Positions 17,607-25,927 of a DNA stretch of 64,000 nucleotides are shown in pieces. Position 1 is the first letter of the stretch. Each line of letters starts with the position of its first letter. The stretch is from Streptomyces sp. CBMA152 (GTDB lineage: Bacteria > Actinomycetota > Actinomycetes > Streptomycetales > Streptomycetaceae). The notes beneath the pieces were generated by a model. The model saw only the letters and a list, made by a program, of their open reading frames with translations. It was not told the DNA's origin and searched no databases. The DNA lies in contig NZ_MECJ01000030.1 of the NCBI RefSeq assembly GCF_014596475.1, positions 83,706-147,705 on the forward strand, given 5' to 3'. The translations under genes and the position numbers were made by a program.

Positions 17607-18746
17607 GTGACGTTCCCGGTAGTCGGCATGGTCGGCGGCGGTCAGCTCGCCCGTATGACCCACGAGGCGGGCATCCCCCTCGGCATCAGATTCAAGCTCC
17701 TCAGTGACACCCCACAGGACTCGGCGGCCCAGGTGGTGAGCGATGTCGTCATCGGCGACTACCGCGACCTGGACACGCTGCGCGCCTTCGCGCGCGGCTG
17801 CGACGTGATCACGTTCGATCACGAGCACGTGCCCACCGAGCACCTGCGGGCCCTGGAAGCGGACGGCGTCGTCGTCCGCCCGGGGCCCGACGCGTTGGTG
17901 CACGCCCACGACAAGGGGGTGATGCGCGCCCGGCTCGACGAGATCGGCGCCCCGTGCCCCCGCCACCGCATCGTGGCCGACCCGGCGGACGTGTCCGCCT
18001 TCGCGGCGGAGGGCGACGGCTATCCCGTCATCCTCAAGACCGTGGTGGGCGGCTACGACGGCAAGGGCGTGTGGTTCGTGCGCTCCGAGGCGGACGCGGC
18101 GGACGCCTTCAAGGCGGGCGTCGACGTCCTCGCCGAGGAGAAGGTCGACTTCGTGCGCGAGCTCGCGGCGAACGTCGTCCGCTCGCCCTCGGGCCAGGCC
18201 GTGGCCTACCCGGTGGTCGAGTCGATCCAGGTCGACGGCGTCTGCGACACCGTGATCGCCCCGGCGCCCGACCTCGCCGAGGCGCTGGCGGGCCAGGCCC
18301 AGCAGCTGGCCCTGCGCATCGCGGACGAGCTCGGTGTGGTCGGCCACCTCGCGGTCGAGCTCTTCGAGACCCGCGACGGCCACATCCTGGTCAACGAGCT
18401 CGCGATGCGCCCGCACAACTCCGGCCACTGGACCCAGGACGGCGCGATCACCTCGCAGTTCGCCAACCACGTCCGGGCCGTGCTCGACCTTCCGCTGGGC
18501 GACCCGCGCCCGAGGTCGAAGTGGACCGTCATGTGCAACGTCCTGGGCGGCGACTACCCGGACATGTACTACGCGTATCTGCACTGCATGGCACGTGACC
18601 CGCAGCTCAAGATCCATATGTATGGCAAGGACGTGAAGCCCGGCCGTAAGGTCGGCCACGTCAACACCTACGGCGACGACCTCGCGGACGTACGCGAGCG
18701 AGCCCGTCACGCGGCGGACTACCTCAGAGGAACGATCACCGAATGA
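17607..18746 (+). CDS. purK: N5-carboxyaminoimidazole ribonucleotide synthase PurK
   Basis: The 379-residue ATP-grasp enzyme converts aminoimidazole ribonucleotide, bicarbonate and ATP to N5-CAIR in purine synthesis. The N-terminus VVGMVGGGQLARM is the family hallmark; ATP-grasp elements include VILKTVVGGYDGKGVW and the metal-binding ELAMRPHNSGHWT. The frame extends upstream to 17475, but GTG 17607 starts right at the conserved domain and follows a TACCCT box by 6 nt. The final ATGA overlaps the purE start, coupling the two enzymes of the pathway. Confidence 0.95.
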   Translation: MTFPVVGMVGGGQLARMTHEAGIPLGIRFKLLSDTPQDSAAQVVSDVVIGDYRDLDTLRAFARGCDVITFDHEHVPTEHLRALEADGVVVRPGPDALVHAHDKGVMRARLDEIGAPCPRHRIVADPADVSAFAAEGDGYPVILKTVVGGYDGKGVWFVRSEADAADAFKAGVDVLAEEKVDFVRELAANVVRSPSGQAVAYPVVESIQVDGVCDTVIAPAPDLAEALAGQAQQLALRIADELGVVGHLAVELFETRDGHILVNELAMRPHNSGHWTQDGAITSQFANHVRAVLDLPLGDPRPRSKWTVMCNVLGGDYPDMYYAYLHCMARDPQLKIHMYGKDVKPGRKVGHVNTYGDDLADVRERARHAADYLRGTITE

Positions 18747-19273
18747 ACAGCGCGTCCCCTGTCATTGGCATCGTCATGGGCTCGGACTCGGACTGGCCGG
18801 TCATGGAGGCCGCGGCCCAGGCCCTGGCCGAGTTCGAGATCCCGTACGAGGTCGACGTCGTCTCGGCCCACCGGATGCCGCACGAGATGATCGCGTACGG
18901 CGAGCAGGCGGCGGACCGCGGCCTCAAGGCGATCATCGCGGGCGCGGGCGGGGCGGCGCACCTGCCCGGCATGCTGGCGTCGGTGACCCCGCTGCCGGTG
19001 ATCGGCGTCCCGGTGCCGCTGAAGTACCTGGACGGCATGGACTCGCTGCTCTCCATCGTCCAGATGCCGGCGGGCGTGCCGGTGGCGACCGTGTCGGTCG
19101 GCGGGGCACGCAACGCGGGCCTGCTCGCGGCCCGTATCCTGGCCGCCCACGACCCCGAACTCCTCGCGCGCATGCGGGAGTTCCAGCAGGAGCTGAACGA
19201 CCAGGCGACGGAGAAGGGCAGGCGTCTTCGTACGAAGGTGGAGTCCGCGGCGTCCTTCGGCTTCGGAAAGTGA
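18743..19273 (+). CDS. purE: N5-carboxyaminoimidazole ribonucleotide mutase PurE
   Basis: The 176-residue class I PurE rearranges N5-CAIR to CAIR, directly using the PurK product. Signature elements are visible: GIVMGSDSDWPVM (phosphate loop), VVSAHRMP (with the catalytic histidine region) and AGAGGAAHLPGM. Its ATG overlaps the purK stop and its own stop overlaps the dipeptidase GTG, giving a three-gene coupled operon. The C-terminal 20 residues are charged and extend beyond the core domain. Confidence 0.96.
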   Translation: MNSASPVIGIVMGSDSDWPVMEAAAQALAEFEIPYEVDVVSAHRMPHEMIAYGEQAADRGLKAIIAGAGGAAHLPGMLASVTPLPVIGVPVPLKYLDGMDSLLSIVQMPAGVPVATVSVGGARNAGLLAARILAAHDPELLARMREFQQELNDQATEKGRRLRTKVESAASFGFGK

Positions 19274-20460
19274 GCACGGTGGACCACCTCGCGCGAGCCC
19301 GTACGCTGCTGGCCCAGCACCCCGTCGTCGACGGCCACAACGACCTCCCCTGGGCGCTGCGCAAGCAGGTCCGCTACGACCTCGACCAGTGCGACGTCGG
19401 CCGCGACCAGAGCGGCCGGCTGCACACCGACATCCCCCGGCTGCGGGCCGGCGGGGTCGGCGCGCAGTTCTGGTCGGTGTACGTACGCACCGACCTGGCG
19501 GGCGACGACGCGGTCAGCGCGACCCTTGAGCAGATCGACTGCGTCGACCAGATGCTCGCGCGCTACCCCGGCGACCTGGCGCCCGCGCTGACGGCGGACG
19601 ACATGGAGAAGGCGCGGGCGGCGGGCCGCATCGCGTCGCTGAAGGGCGCCGAGGGCGGCCACTCCATCAACAACTCCCTCGCCACGCTGCGGGCGTTGTA
19701 CGCGCTGGGCGTGCGCTACATGACGCTCACGCACAACGACAACACCCCGTGGGCGGACTCGGCGACGGACGCGCCGGGGGTGGGTGGGCTCTCGCCGTTC
19801 GGCCACGAGGTGGTCCGCGAGATGAACCGCCTGGGCATGCTCGTCGACCTGTCGCACGTGGCGGCGACGACGATGCGGGACGCGTTGTCGACGTCGGTGG
19901 CGCCGGTGATCTTCTCGCACTCGTCGTCGCGGGCGATCTGCGACCACGCGAGGAATGTGCCGGACGATGTCCTGTCGCTGCTGCCGTCCAACGGCGGGGT
20001 GGCGATGGCGACGTTCGTGCCGAAGTTCATCCTGCCGGCGGCGGTGGAGTGGACGGCGGCGGCCGACGAGAACCTGCGGGCGCACGGGCTGCACCATCTG
20101 GACACCACGTCCGAGGCGATGGCGCTGCACGCGGCGTTCGAGGCGGCGCATCCCCGGCCGATCGCCACGGCGTCGACGGTCGCCGACCACCTCGACCACA
20201 TGCGGGCGGTCGCCGGGATCGACCACATCGGCATCGGCGGCGACTTCGACGGTACGGCGTTCACGCCGTCGGGCCTGGACGACGTGTCCGGCTACCCGAA
20301 CCTGATCGCGGAGCTCCTGAGCCGGTCCTGGTCGGAGTCGGACCTGGCGAAGCTGACGTGGGGGAACGCGGTACGGGTGCTGCGGGACGCGGAGTCCGTG
20401 GCGGAGGGCTTGCGGGGACGCGCCCCGTCCAACGCGACACGGGAGTCCCTGGACGGGTAG
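19270..20460 (+). CDS. M19-family membrane-dipeptidase-like metallopeptidase
   Basis: The 396-residue TIM-barrel enzyme should hydrolyse dipeptides with a binuclear zinc site. The ligands and catalytic residues known from renal dipeptidase are all present at matching spacing: His23 and Asp25 (DGHNDLPW), Glu128 (GAEGGHS), His196 (VDLSHVA), His217 and Arg221 (FSHSSSR), and Asp325 (GGDFDG). There is no signal peptide, so it is cytoplasmic. It is translationally coupled to purE, an unexpected partner. A degenerate paralogue follows at 20806-22053. Confidence 0.9.
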   Translation: MSTVDHLARARTLLAQHPVVDGHNDLPWALRKQVRYDLDQCDVGRDQSGRLHTDIPRLRAGGVGAQFWSVYVRTDLAGDDAVSATLEQIDCVDQMLARYPGDLAPALTADDMEKARAAGRIASLKGAEGGHSINNSLATLRALYALGVRYMTLTHNDNTPWADSATDAPGVGGLSPFGHEVVREMNRLGMLVDLSHVAATTMRDALSTSVAPVIFSHSSSRAICDHARNVPDDVLSLLPSNGGVAMATFVPKFILPAAVEWTAAADENLRAHGLHHLDTTSEAMALHAAFEAAHPRPIATASTVADHLDHMRAVAGIDHIGIGGDFDGTAFTPSGLDDVSGYPNLIAELLSRSWSESDLAKLTWGNAVRVLRDAESVAEGLRGRAPSNATRESLDG

Positions 20461-20486
20461 TTCCCCGGGGGCTGCGCCCCGGACCC

Positions 20487-20680
20487 CGTTTGTCTGCGGA
20501 TCGTGCGTGGTTGCTCGCGCAGTTCCCCGCGCCCCTTAGATGGGCCCTTCGGGCCCTCCTAGGGGCGCGGGGAACTGCGCGACAAGCCCCCACCGGCGGT
20601 CAGCCGAAGAAGCAGGCCGCCCGCCCAGGGCTTTCGGGAAGGGGCGGGGTGGGGGAGAACTGCGCGAGCAACCCCCACCG
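20487..20680. repeat. Composite GC-rich palindromic repeat, copy A
   Basis: The core is a 22-bp inverted repeat (20515-20536 and 20561-20582) enclosing a smaller GGGCCC-TTC-GGGCCC hairpin (20542-20556). A degenerate third half-site lies at about 20656-20673, and a GCTTTCGGGAAGGGG block at 20630-20645 recurs in copy B (41092-41252). It follows the dipeptidase stop and could act as a terminator. The rest of the 345-bp gap to 20805 has no gene. Confidence 0.75.
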
Positions 20681-20805
20681 GCCCGCAGCCGAAGCGCGGG
20701 GTCCGAGGGGCGACGCCCCCGAACGGCTCGTTCAGCGCGACCTTCCGGGCCGCACATGTGAGTGTGGCCCTACTGCCGTCGCCGATGCCGAACCGGGAGA
20801 CCGTC

Positions 20806-22053
20806 ATGGCAGATCTGCAGGACGAGGCCGACGTCGCCACCGCCGGGATAGGCGCTCCGGACCGCCCCACCACGCGTAAGCGGGGCGCCAAGAACGCCCC
20901 CGACCCCGACATACCCGACGCCTCCACCGCGAGGAAACCCGCCCGCCGAAGGACCCGAAAGCCCGACCCCGCGCCCCCGGCCGTGGAGCCCGAGGCCGGC
21001 CCCCAAGAGGAACCCGCGCACCTCGACTCCGACGGCCTCACCCGGGCCCGCGCGGCCCTGCGCGCGCACCCCGTGGCCGACGGCTACAACACCCTCGCGC
21101 AGATCCTCGTGAACACCCCGTGGCACGACGTCGAGCTCGGCGAGAGTTCGCTGGACACCGACATCCCCCGGCTGCGGCACGGCGGAGTGGGCGCGCAGTT
21201 CTGGTCGTTGATGGTCGCGGTCGACTGCCCCGACCCGGTCAGCGCCACCCTCGAACGCATCGACCGGCTCCGTACGCTCGTCGAGGCCTGCCCCGAGGGC
21301 CTGCGCCTCGCGCTCTCCGTCGGCGACCTCGCCGACGCCCGTAACCACGGCCGTATCGCCTCGCTCTTCGGACCCGTCGCGGTCCACGCGCTCGGCGACT
21401 CGCTGGGCACGCTCCGGGCGTACCACGCGCTCGGCGTACGCGCGGTGGCGCTCACCGCGACGGTGAGCTGGACCCGCGCGGGCCTCACCCGCTTCGGGGA
21501 GGAGGTCGTACGGGAGCTGAACCGGCTCGGCATGGTCATCGACCTGTCCGGCGCGGCCCCGGAGACCATCCGGCAGACCCTCGGCGCCGCCAAGGCCCCG
21601 CTGGTCTTCACCCGGTCGGCCGCCCGCGCCCTCACCGACCACCCGCTCAACGTCGGCGACGAACTCCTCGCCGCGCTCCCCGAGAACGGCGGCGTGTGCC
21701 TGGTGAGCCTCGCCCCGGACCAGGTCGCCCGTCCCGGCCGCGCCGCCTGCGTCCAGGACGTCGCGGACCACATCGAGCATCTGCGCGGCGTCGTCGGCAC
21801 GGGCCACATCGGCCTGTCGGGCGCGTACGGGCTGCCCCAGGGCTCCCCGCGCACCGTCGGCCTGGAGGACGCGTCCTGCTACCCGGTGCTGATCGCCGAG
21901 CTGATCGAGCGTGGTTGGGAGGAGCCGGAGATCGCCGCCCTGACCTGGGAGAACCTTGCCCGGGTGGTAAGGGATGTGGACTTCGCAGCCCGAGCGGCAC
22001 AGCCCCGAAGGGGACCGTCAACGGCGACGATCGAGGACCTGGACCCGCGCTGA
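20806..22053 (+). CDS. M19 dipeptidase-like paralogue lacking the metal-binding residues
   Basis: The 415-residue protein aligns along its length with the active dipeptidase upstream (DTDIPRLRHGGVGAQFWSL, LIAELIERGWEE and so on) but the catalytic positions are replaced: His-x-Asp becomes Tyr94-x-Thr96 (ADGYNTL), the Glu is lost (SLFGPVAVH), the first barrel His becomes Gly (IDLSGAA), the second His becomes Arg (VFTRSAAR), and the last Asp is gone (GLSGAYG). A Lys/Arg/Pro/Ala-rich 70-residue N-terminus is added. The frame is intact, so it is a maintained pseudoenzyme rather than a decaying gene. ATG 20806 was chosen for GGGAGA upstream; 20758 and 20785 are alternatives. Confidence 0.82.
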   Translation: MADLQDEADVATAGIGAPDRPTTRKRGAKNAPDPDIPDASTARKPARRRTRKPDPAPPAVEPEAGPQEEPAHLDSDGLTRARAALRAHPVADGYNTLAQILVNTPWHDVELGESSLDTDIPRLRHGGVGAQFWSLMVAVDCPDPVSATLERIDRLRTLVEACPEGLRLALSVGDLADARNHGRIASLFGPVAVHALGDSLGTLRAYHALGVRAVALTATVSWTRAGLTRFGEEVVRELNRLGMVIDLSGAAPETIRQTLGAAKAPLVFTRSAARALTDHPLNVGDELLAALPENGGVCLVSLAPDQVARPGRAACVQDVADHIEHLRGVVGTGHIGLSGAYGLPQGSPRTVGLEDASCYPVLIAELIERGWEEPEIAALTWENLARVVRDVDFAARAAQPRRGPSTATIEDLDPR

Positions 22054-22070
22054 GCGTCGACCCGCACCTA

Positions 22071-22103
22071 AAGGGGCGCGGGGAACTGCGCGACCAGCCA
22101 CCC
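22071..22103 (+). repeat. Half-site of the GC-rich repeat family
   Basis: The segment carries AGGGGCGCGGGGAACTGCGC followed by GACCAGCCACC, the same core as in copies A and B, but without a second arm. It sits 18 bp after the stop of the dipeptidase-like gene. Confidence 0.7.
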
Positions 22104-22173
22104 ACGGTCCGCACCCGAACGACCGCACTCCCCGTCCGCAACCGAAGAACCACGCCCCGGGCGGGCGCGGCCA

Positions 22174-22686
22174 CTACGTACGCCGCGCCGCCCGATACGC
22201 CCGCATCTTCGCCCGACTCCCGCACACCGCCATGGAGCACCACCGACTCCGCCCCGCCGGACTGCGGTCGTAGTACGCCCAGTGGCAGTCGGTGGCCTCG
22301 CACGCCTTGAGGCGCCCCCACGTCCCGTCGGCCGCCGCCGTGGCGATCGCCGTCGCGACCCGGGCCACCAGCGAGCCGGGGTCGACGGGACGCAGGGCGG
22401 CCGAGCCGTCCGGGTCCACCGAGACCACCAGCGGGGCCGCGGCGAGCAGGTGGTCGAGCGGGGTGGCCGGGACCGGTGGGTGGCCGCCGTGCACCAGGCA
22501 GACCGCCCGCAGCGACTCCCGCAGCTCACGGGCCGCGGCGAGCTCGGCGGCAGAGGCGTCGCCGAGCCCGAGCGCCGCGCGCGTCTCGGCCGAGGACAGC
22601 GAATCCGCGCCGCTCTCCAGGTTCAGTGTGTTGACCAGCGCCTCGATCAGCGCCAGACCGCCGGGCGCGGGTGCCCTCTCCGCCAT
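22174..22686 (-). CDS. CGNR zinc-finger domain protein, putative stress-induced transcription regulator
   Basis: The 170-residue protein has an N-terminal helical ABATE-like region (LALIEALVNTLNLESGAD) and a C-terminal CGNR zinc finger. Its four cysteines are in CEATDCHWAYYDRSP and RWCSMAVCGSRAKMRAYR. Family members are predicted DNA-binding regulators; few are characterised. A strong AGGAGG sits 7 bp before ATG 22686. It diverges from a VOC gene, and the palindromes between them (22745-22785) are likely operator sites. Confidence 0.85.
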   Translation of the reverse strand: MAERAPAPGGLALIEALVNTLNLESGADSLSSAETRAALGLGDASAAELAAARELRESLRAVCLVHGGHPPVPATPLDHLLAAAPLVVSVDPDGSAALRPVDPGSLVARVATAIATAAADGTWGRLKACEATDCHWAYYDRSPAGRSRWCSMAVCGSRAKMRAYRAARRT

Positions 22687-22744
22687 GGCCGAACCTCCTG
22701 CCCACCAACTGCTTGCGACGTTACCTCTTGTGCGGGACCATCTA

Positions 22745-22785
22745 GTAACGGTTACCGGTTGAGCGCGTTAGCCAGTAACGCGCTC
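22745..22785. promoter_or_regulatory. Two adjacent palindromes between CGNR and VOC genes
   Basis: GTAAC-G-GTTAC (22745-22755) and GAGCGCGTTA-GCCAG-TAACGCGCTC (22761-22785, perfect 10-bp arms) share the core GTTA/TAAC. They lie in the 132-bp divergent region, well placed for control of one or both genes by a dimeric protein such as the CGNR product. Confidence 0.55.
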
Positions 22786-22818
22786 GGTCGATCGCGTACC
22801 CAGCAACGGAGGAGCACC

Positions 22819-23178
22819 ATGCCCATCGCCACGCTCGGCAGCGTCGTCCTCGACTGTCCCGACCCGCACGCGCTGGCCGCCTTCTACGCCGCCGTCCTCG
22901 GCGGTGAGCCGGTCGAGGAGGACGGGTGGATCGACCTCGCCGTCCCCGGCGGCGCCGGGCTCGCGTTCCAGGTGGCCCCGGGGTACGTGCCCCCGGCCTG
23001 GCCCGCGCCGGACCGCTCGCAGCAGTTCCACCTGGACCTGACCGTCGACGACATCGACAAGGCCGAGGCGCAGGTCCTGGCGCTGGGGGCCACCGTCCTC
23101 GAAGTCGGCGACCCGGGCCGCACCTGGCGCGTCTACGCCGACCCGGCGGGCCACCCCTTCTGCCTCTGCGCCTGCTGA
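22819..23178 (+). CDS. VOC (glyoxalase/bleomycin-resistance) superfamily protein
   Basis: The 119-residue single-unit protein has the paired beta-alpha-beta-beta-beta modules of the VOC fold (SVVLDCPDPHALAAFYAAVLGG, FHLDLTVDDIDKAEAQVLALG, RVYADPAGHPFCLC). VOC proteins range from metal-dependent lyases to drug-binding proteins; this one resembles the short Streptomyces glyoxalase-like group with no assigned substrate. ATG 22819 has GGAGGAG just upstream. Its stop is 5 bp from that of the convergent UDP-glucose dehydrogenase gene. Confidence 0.85.
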   Translation: MPIATLGSVVLDCPDPHALAAFYAAVLGGEPVEEDGWIDLAVPGGAGLAFQVAPGYVPPAWPAPDRSQQFHLDLTVDDIDKAEAQVLALGATVLEVGDPGRTWRVYADPAGHPFCLCAC

Positions 23179-23183
23179 GCCAC

Positions 23184-24509
23184 TTACGCCCGGGGCCGAC
23201 CCATCGCCCGGAACGTCCAGCCCGCCTCGCGCCACTTCAGCGCGTCCAGCGCGTTGCGCCCGTCCAGGACGATCCGGGCCCCGGCCACCTCGCCCAGCGC
23301 CGCCGGGTCGAGCTCGCGGAACTCGCGCCACTCGGTGAGGTGGAGCACCACATCGGCGCCGCGCACCGCGTCCAGCGCCGTGTCCGCGTAACCGAGGGTC
23401 GGGAAGAGGCGACGGGCGTTGGCCATGCCCTTGGGGTCGTAGACGGTGACCTGGCCGCCCTGGAGGTGGATCTGGCCGGCCACGTTCAGGGCGGGCGAGT
23501 CGCGTACGTCGTCCGAGTCCGGCTTGAAGGTCGCGCCCAGGACGGCGACGCGCTTGCCGAGGAACGAACCGCCACCCAGCGCCTCGCGGGCCATCTCGAC
23601 CATCTGGCCGCGGCGGCGCATGTTGATCGAGTCGATCTCGCGCAGGAACGTGAGCGCCTGGTCGGCGCCGAGCTCACCGGCGCGGGCCATGAAGGCCCGG
23701 ATGTCCTTGGGCAGACAGCCGCCGCCGAAGCCGATCCCGGCCCGCAGGAACTTCTTCCCGATCCGCTCGTCGTGGCCGATCGCCTCGGCCAGCTTCACCA
23801 CATCGCCGTCGGCGGCCTCGCACACCTCGGCCATGGCGTTGATGAACGAGATCTTCGTGGCCAGGAACGAGTTCGCGGAGGTCTTCACCAGCTCGGCCGT
23901 CGGGAAGTCGGTCACCACGAAGGGCGAGCCCTCCGCGACCGGCACCCCGTACACCTCGCGCAGCAGCTTCTCGGCGCGCTCGCTCTCCACCCCGACCACG
24001 ATCCGGTCGGGGTGCAGCGTGTCGTTCACGGCGAAGCCCTCACGCAGGAACTCGGGGTTCCAGGCCAGCTCCACACCCTCGGGCAGCGTCTCGGCGAGCC
24101 GGGCGGCGGACCCGACCGGCACGGTCGACTTGCCGACGACGAGCGCGCCCTGGCGCAGATGCGGCACGAGCGAGCCGAACGCGGCGTCGACGTACGACAT
24201 GTCGCAGGCGTACTCGCCGTGCTTCTGCGGAGTGTTCACACAGACGAAGTGGACGTCGCCCCAGGCGCCGACCTCCTCCCAGGAGGTCGTGAACCGCAGC
24301 CGCCCGCTGGACCCCGCGATGCCCGCGACATGCCGCTGGAGCAGCTCCTCAAGGCCGGGCTCGTACATGGGCACGCGCCCCTGCCCCAGCATCTCGATCT
24401 TCTCCGGGACCACGTCCAGGCCGAGCACCTCGAACCCCAGCTCCGCCATGGCCGCGGCATGGGTGGCCCCGAGGTATCCGGTGCCGATCACAGTGATCTT
24501 GAGGGCCAT
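23184..24509 (-). CDS. UDP-glucose 6-dehydrogenase
   Basis: The 441-residue enzyme oxidises UDP-glucose twice to UDP-glucuronate. The NAD-binding start ITVIGTGYLGATHAAAMAELG and the catalytic cysteine motif FGGGCLPKD are present, as is the C-terminal UDP-binding region (VLGATFKPDSDDVRDSPAL). The frame is open to 24647, but ATG 24509 begins exactly at the Rossmann fold and has GGAG upstream. The gene is monocistronic. UDP-glucuronate would feed teichuronic-type glycans or glycolipids; the surrounding envelope genes support that use. Confidence 0.92.
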   Translation of the reverse strand: MALKITVIGTGYLGATHAAAMAELGFEVLGLDVVPEKIEMLGQGRVPMYEPGLEELLQRHVAGIAGSSGRLRFTTSWEEVGAWGDVHFVCVNTPQKHGEYACDMSYVDAAFGSLVPHLRQGALVVGKSTVPVGSAARLAETLPEGVELAWNPEFLREGFAVNDTLHPDRIVVGVESERAEKLLREVYGVPVAEGSPFVVTDFPTAELVKTSANSFLATKISFINAMAEVCEAADGDVVKLAEAIGHDERIGKKFLRAGIGFGGGCLPKDIRAFMARAGELGADQALTFLREIDSINMRRRGQMVEMAREALGGGSFLGKRVAVLGATFKPDSDDVRDSPALNVAGQIHLQGGQVTVYDPKGMANARRLFPTLGYADTALDAVRGADVVLHLTEWREFRELDPAALGEVAGARIVLDGRNALDALKWREAGWTFRAMGRPRA

Positions 24510-24697
24510 GCGGTGCTCCTGGAAGGTACGGGCTTGAGGGCGCTGCCCGAGCATAGTCGGGGCCCTGTGCCGCCTGTGATCCGCACTGATCACCGGCGAT
24601 CGCGGTCTGTCGTCAAACTCACGTATGCCCCGAGGCGTACACCCCACTAAAATTGAGGTTACTTAACGGTAGTTAGCGTCTTGGGGAGTGAGTCACC

Positions 24698-25855
24698 TTG
24701 GCCGGAACGGCTGATTTCGACCTGTACCGCCCGTCCGAAGAGCACGACATGCTCCGCGACGCGATCCGCTCGCTCGCCGAGGCGAAGATCGCGCCGTACG
24801 CGGCCGAGGTCGACGAGCAGGCCCGCTTCCCGCAGGAGGCGCTGGACTCGCTGGTCGCCAACGACCTGCACGCGGTCCACGTCCCGGAGGAGTACGGCGG
24901 CGCCGGCGCCGACGCGCTCGCCACGGTCATCGTGATCGAGGAGGTGGCCCGCGTCTGCGCGTCCTCCTCGCTGATCCCGGCCGTGAACAAGCTGGGCTCG
25001 CTCCCGGTGATCCTCTCGGGCTCCGAGGACCTCAAGAAGAAGTACATGACGCCGCTCGCCAAGGGCGACGGGATGTTCTCGTACTGCCTCTCCGAGCCGG
25101 ACGCCGGTTCGGACGCGGCGGGCATGAAGACCCGCGCGGTGCGCGACGGCGACTACTGGGTCCTCAACGGCGTGAAGCGCTGGATCACCAACGCGGGCGT
25201 CAGCGAGTACTACACGGTGATGGCCGTCACCGACCCCGAGAAGCGCTCGAAGGGCATCTCCGCCTTCGTCGTCGAGAAGTCGGACGAGGGCGTCTCCTTC
25301 GGCGCCCCGGAGAAGAAGCTCGGCATCAAGGGCTCCCCGACCCGCGAGGTCTACCTCGACAACGTCCGTATCCCCGCCGACCGCATGATCGGCGAGGAGG
25401 GCACCGGCTTCGCCACGGCGATGAAGACCCTGGACCACACCCGCATCACCATCGCGGCCCAGGCGCTCGGCATCGCGCAGGGCGCCCTCGACTACGCCAA
25501 GGGCTATGTCCGCGAGCGCAAGCAGTTCGGCAAGCCGATCGGCGACTTCCAGGGCGTCCAGTTCATGCTGGCCGACATGGCGATGAAGGTCTCGGCCGCC
25601 CGCGCCCTGACCTACCAGGCCGCCGCCGCCTCCGAGCGCGGCGACGCCGACCTCACCTACCTCGGCGCCGCGGCCAAGTGCTTCGCCTCCGACATCGCGA
25701 TGGAGGTCACCACCGACGCCGTCCAGCTCCTCGGCGGCTACGGCTACACCCGTGACTACCCGTGCGAGCGCATGATGCGCGACGCGAAGATCACCCAGAT
25801 CTACGAGGGCACGAACCAGGTCCAGCGCATCGTGATGGCGCGCAACCTGCCGTAA
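24698..25855 (+). CDS. Acyl-CoA dehydrogenase
   Basis: The 385-residue FAD enzyme introduces the alpha,beta double bond in acyl-CoA. Features include FSYCLSEPDAGSDAAGM and WITNAGVSEYYTVMA at the FAD/substrate site, GGYGYTRDYPCERMMRDAKI, and the catalytic base Glu370 in IYEGTNQVQR. The start is TTG 24698 preceded by GGGGAGTGAG; no in-frame ATG lies near. From memory M. tuberculosis fadE25 occupies the same neighbourhood next to purE/purK. The chain-length preference cannot be read. It ends at a strong bidirectional terminator. Confidence 0.93.
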   Translation: MAGTADFDLYRPSEEHDMLRDAIRSLAEAKIAPYAAEVDEQARFPQEALDSLVANDLHAVHVPEEYGGAGADALATVIVIEEVARVCASSSLIPAVNKLGSLPVILSGSEDLKKKYMTPLAKGDGMFSYCLSEPDAGSDAAGMKTRAVRDGDYWVLNGVKRWITNAGVSEYYTVMAVTDPEKRSKGISAFVVEKSDEGVSFGAPEKKLGIKGSPTREVYLDNVRIPADRMIGEEGTGFATAMKTLDHTRITIAAQALGIAQGALDYAKGYVRERKQFGKPIGDFQGVQFMLADMAMKVSAARALTYQAAAASERGDADLTYLGAAAKCFASDIAMEVTTDAVQLLGGYGYTRDYPCERMMRDAKITQIYEGTNQVQRIVMARNLP

Positions 25856-25872
25856 GCATCCCCTGTCGCTAC

Positions 25873-25913
25873 GAGTCGGGCCCGCATCCGAATGCCGGAT
25901 GCGGGCCCAACTC
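25873..25913. terminator. Bidirectional hairpin terminator
   Basis: Arms 25873-25890 and 25896-25913 pair over 18 positions with one mismatch and a 5-nt loop (core GGGCCCGCATCCG and its complement). It separates the convergent acyl-CoA dehydrogenase and LAATG surface-protein genes. Confidence 0.85.
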
Positions 25914-25927
25914 GCTTTACGCGTATG

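Noticed and set aside
20461..20805. Insertion sequence remnant
   Set aside because: Inverted repeats are present, but there is no transposase fragment and no target duplication was visible.
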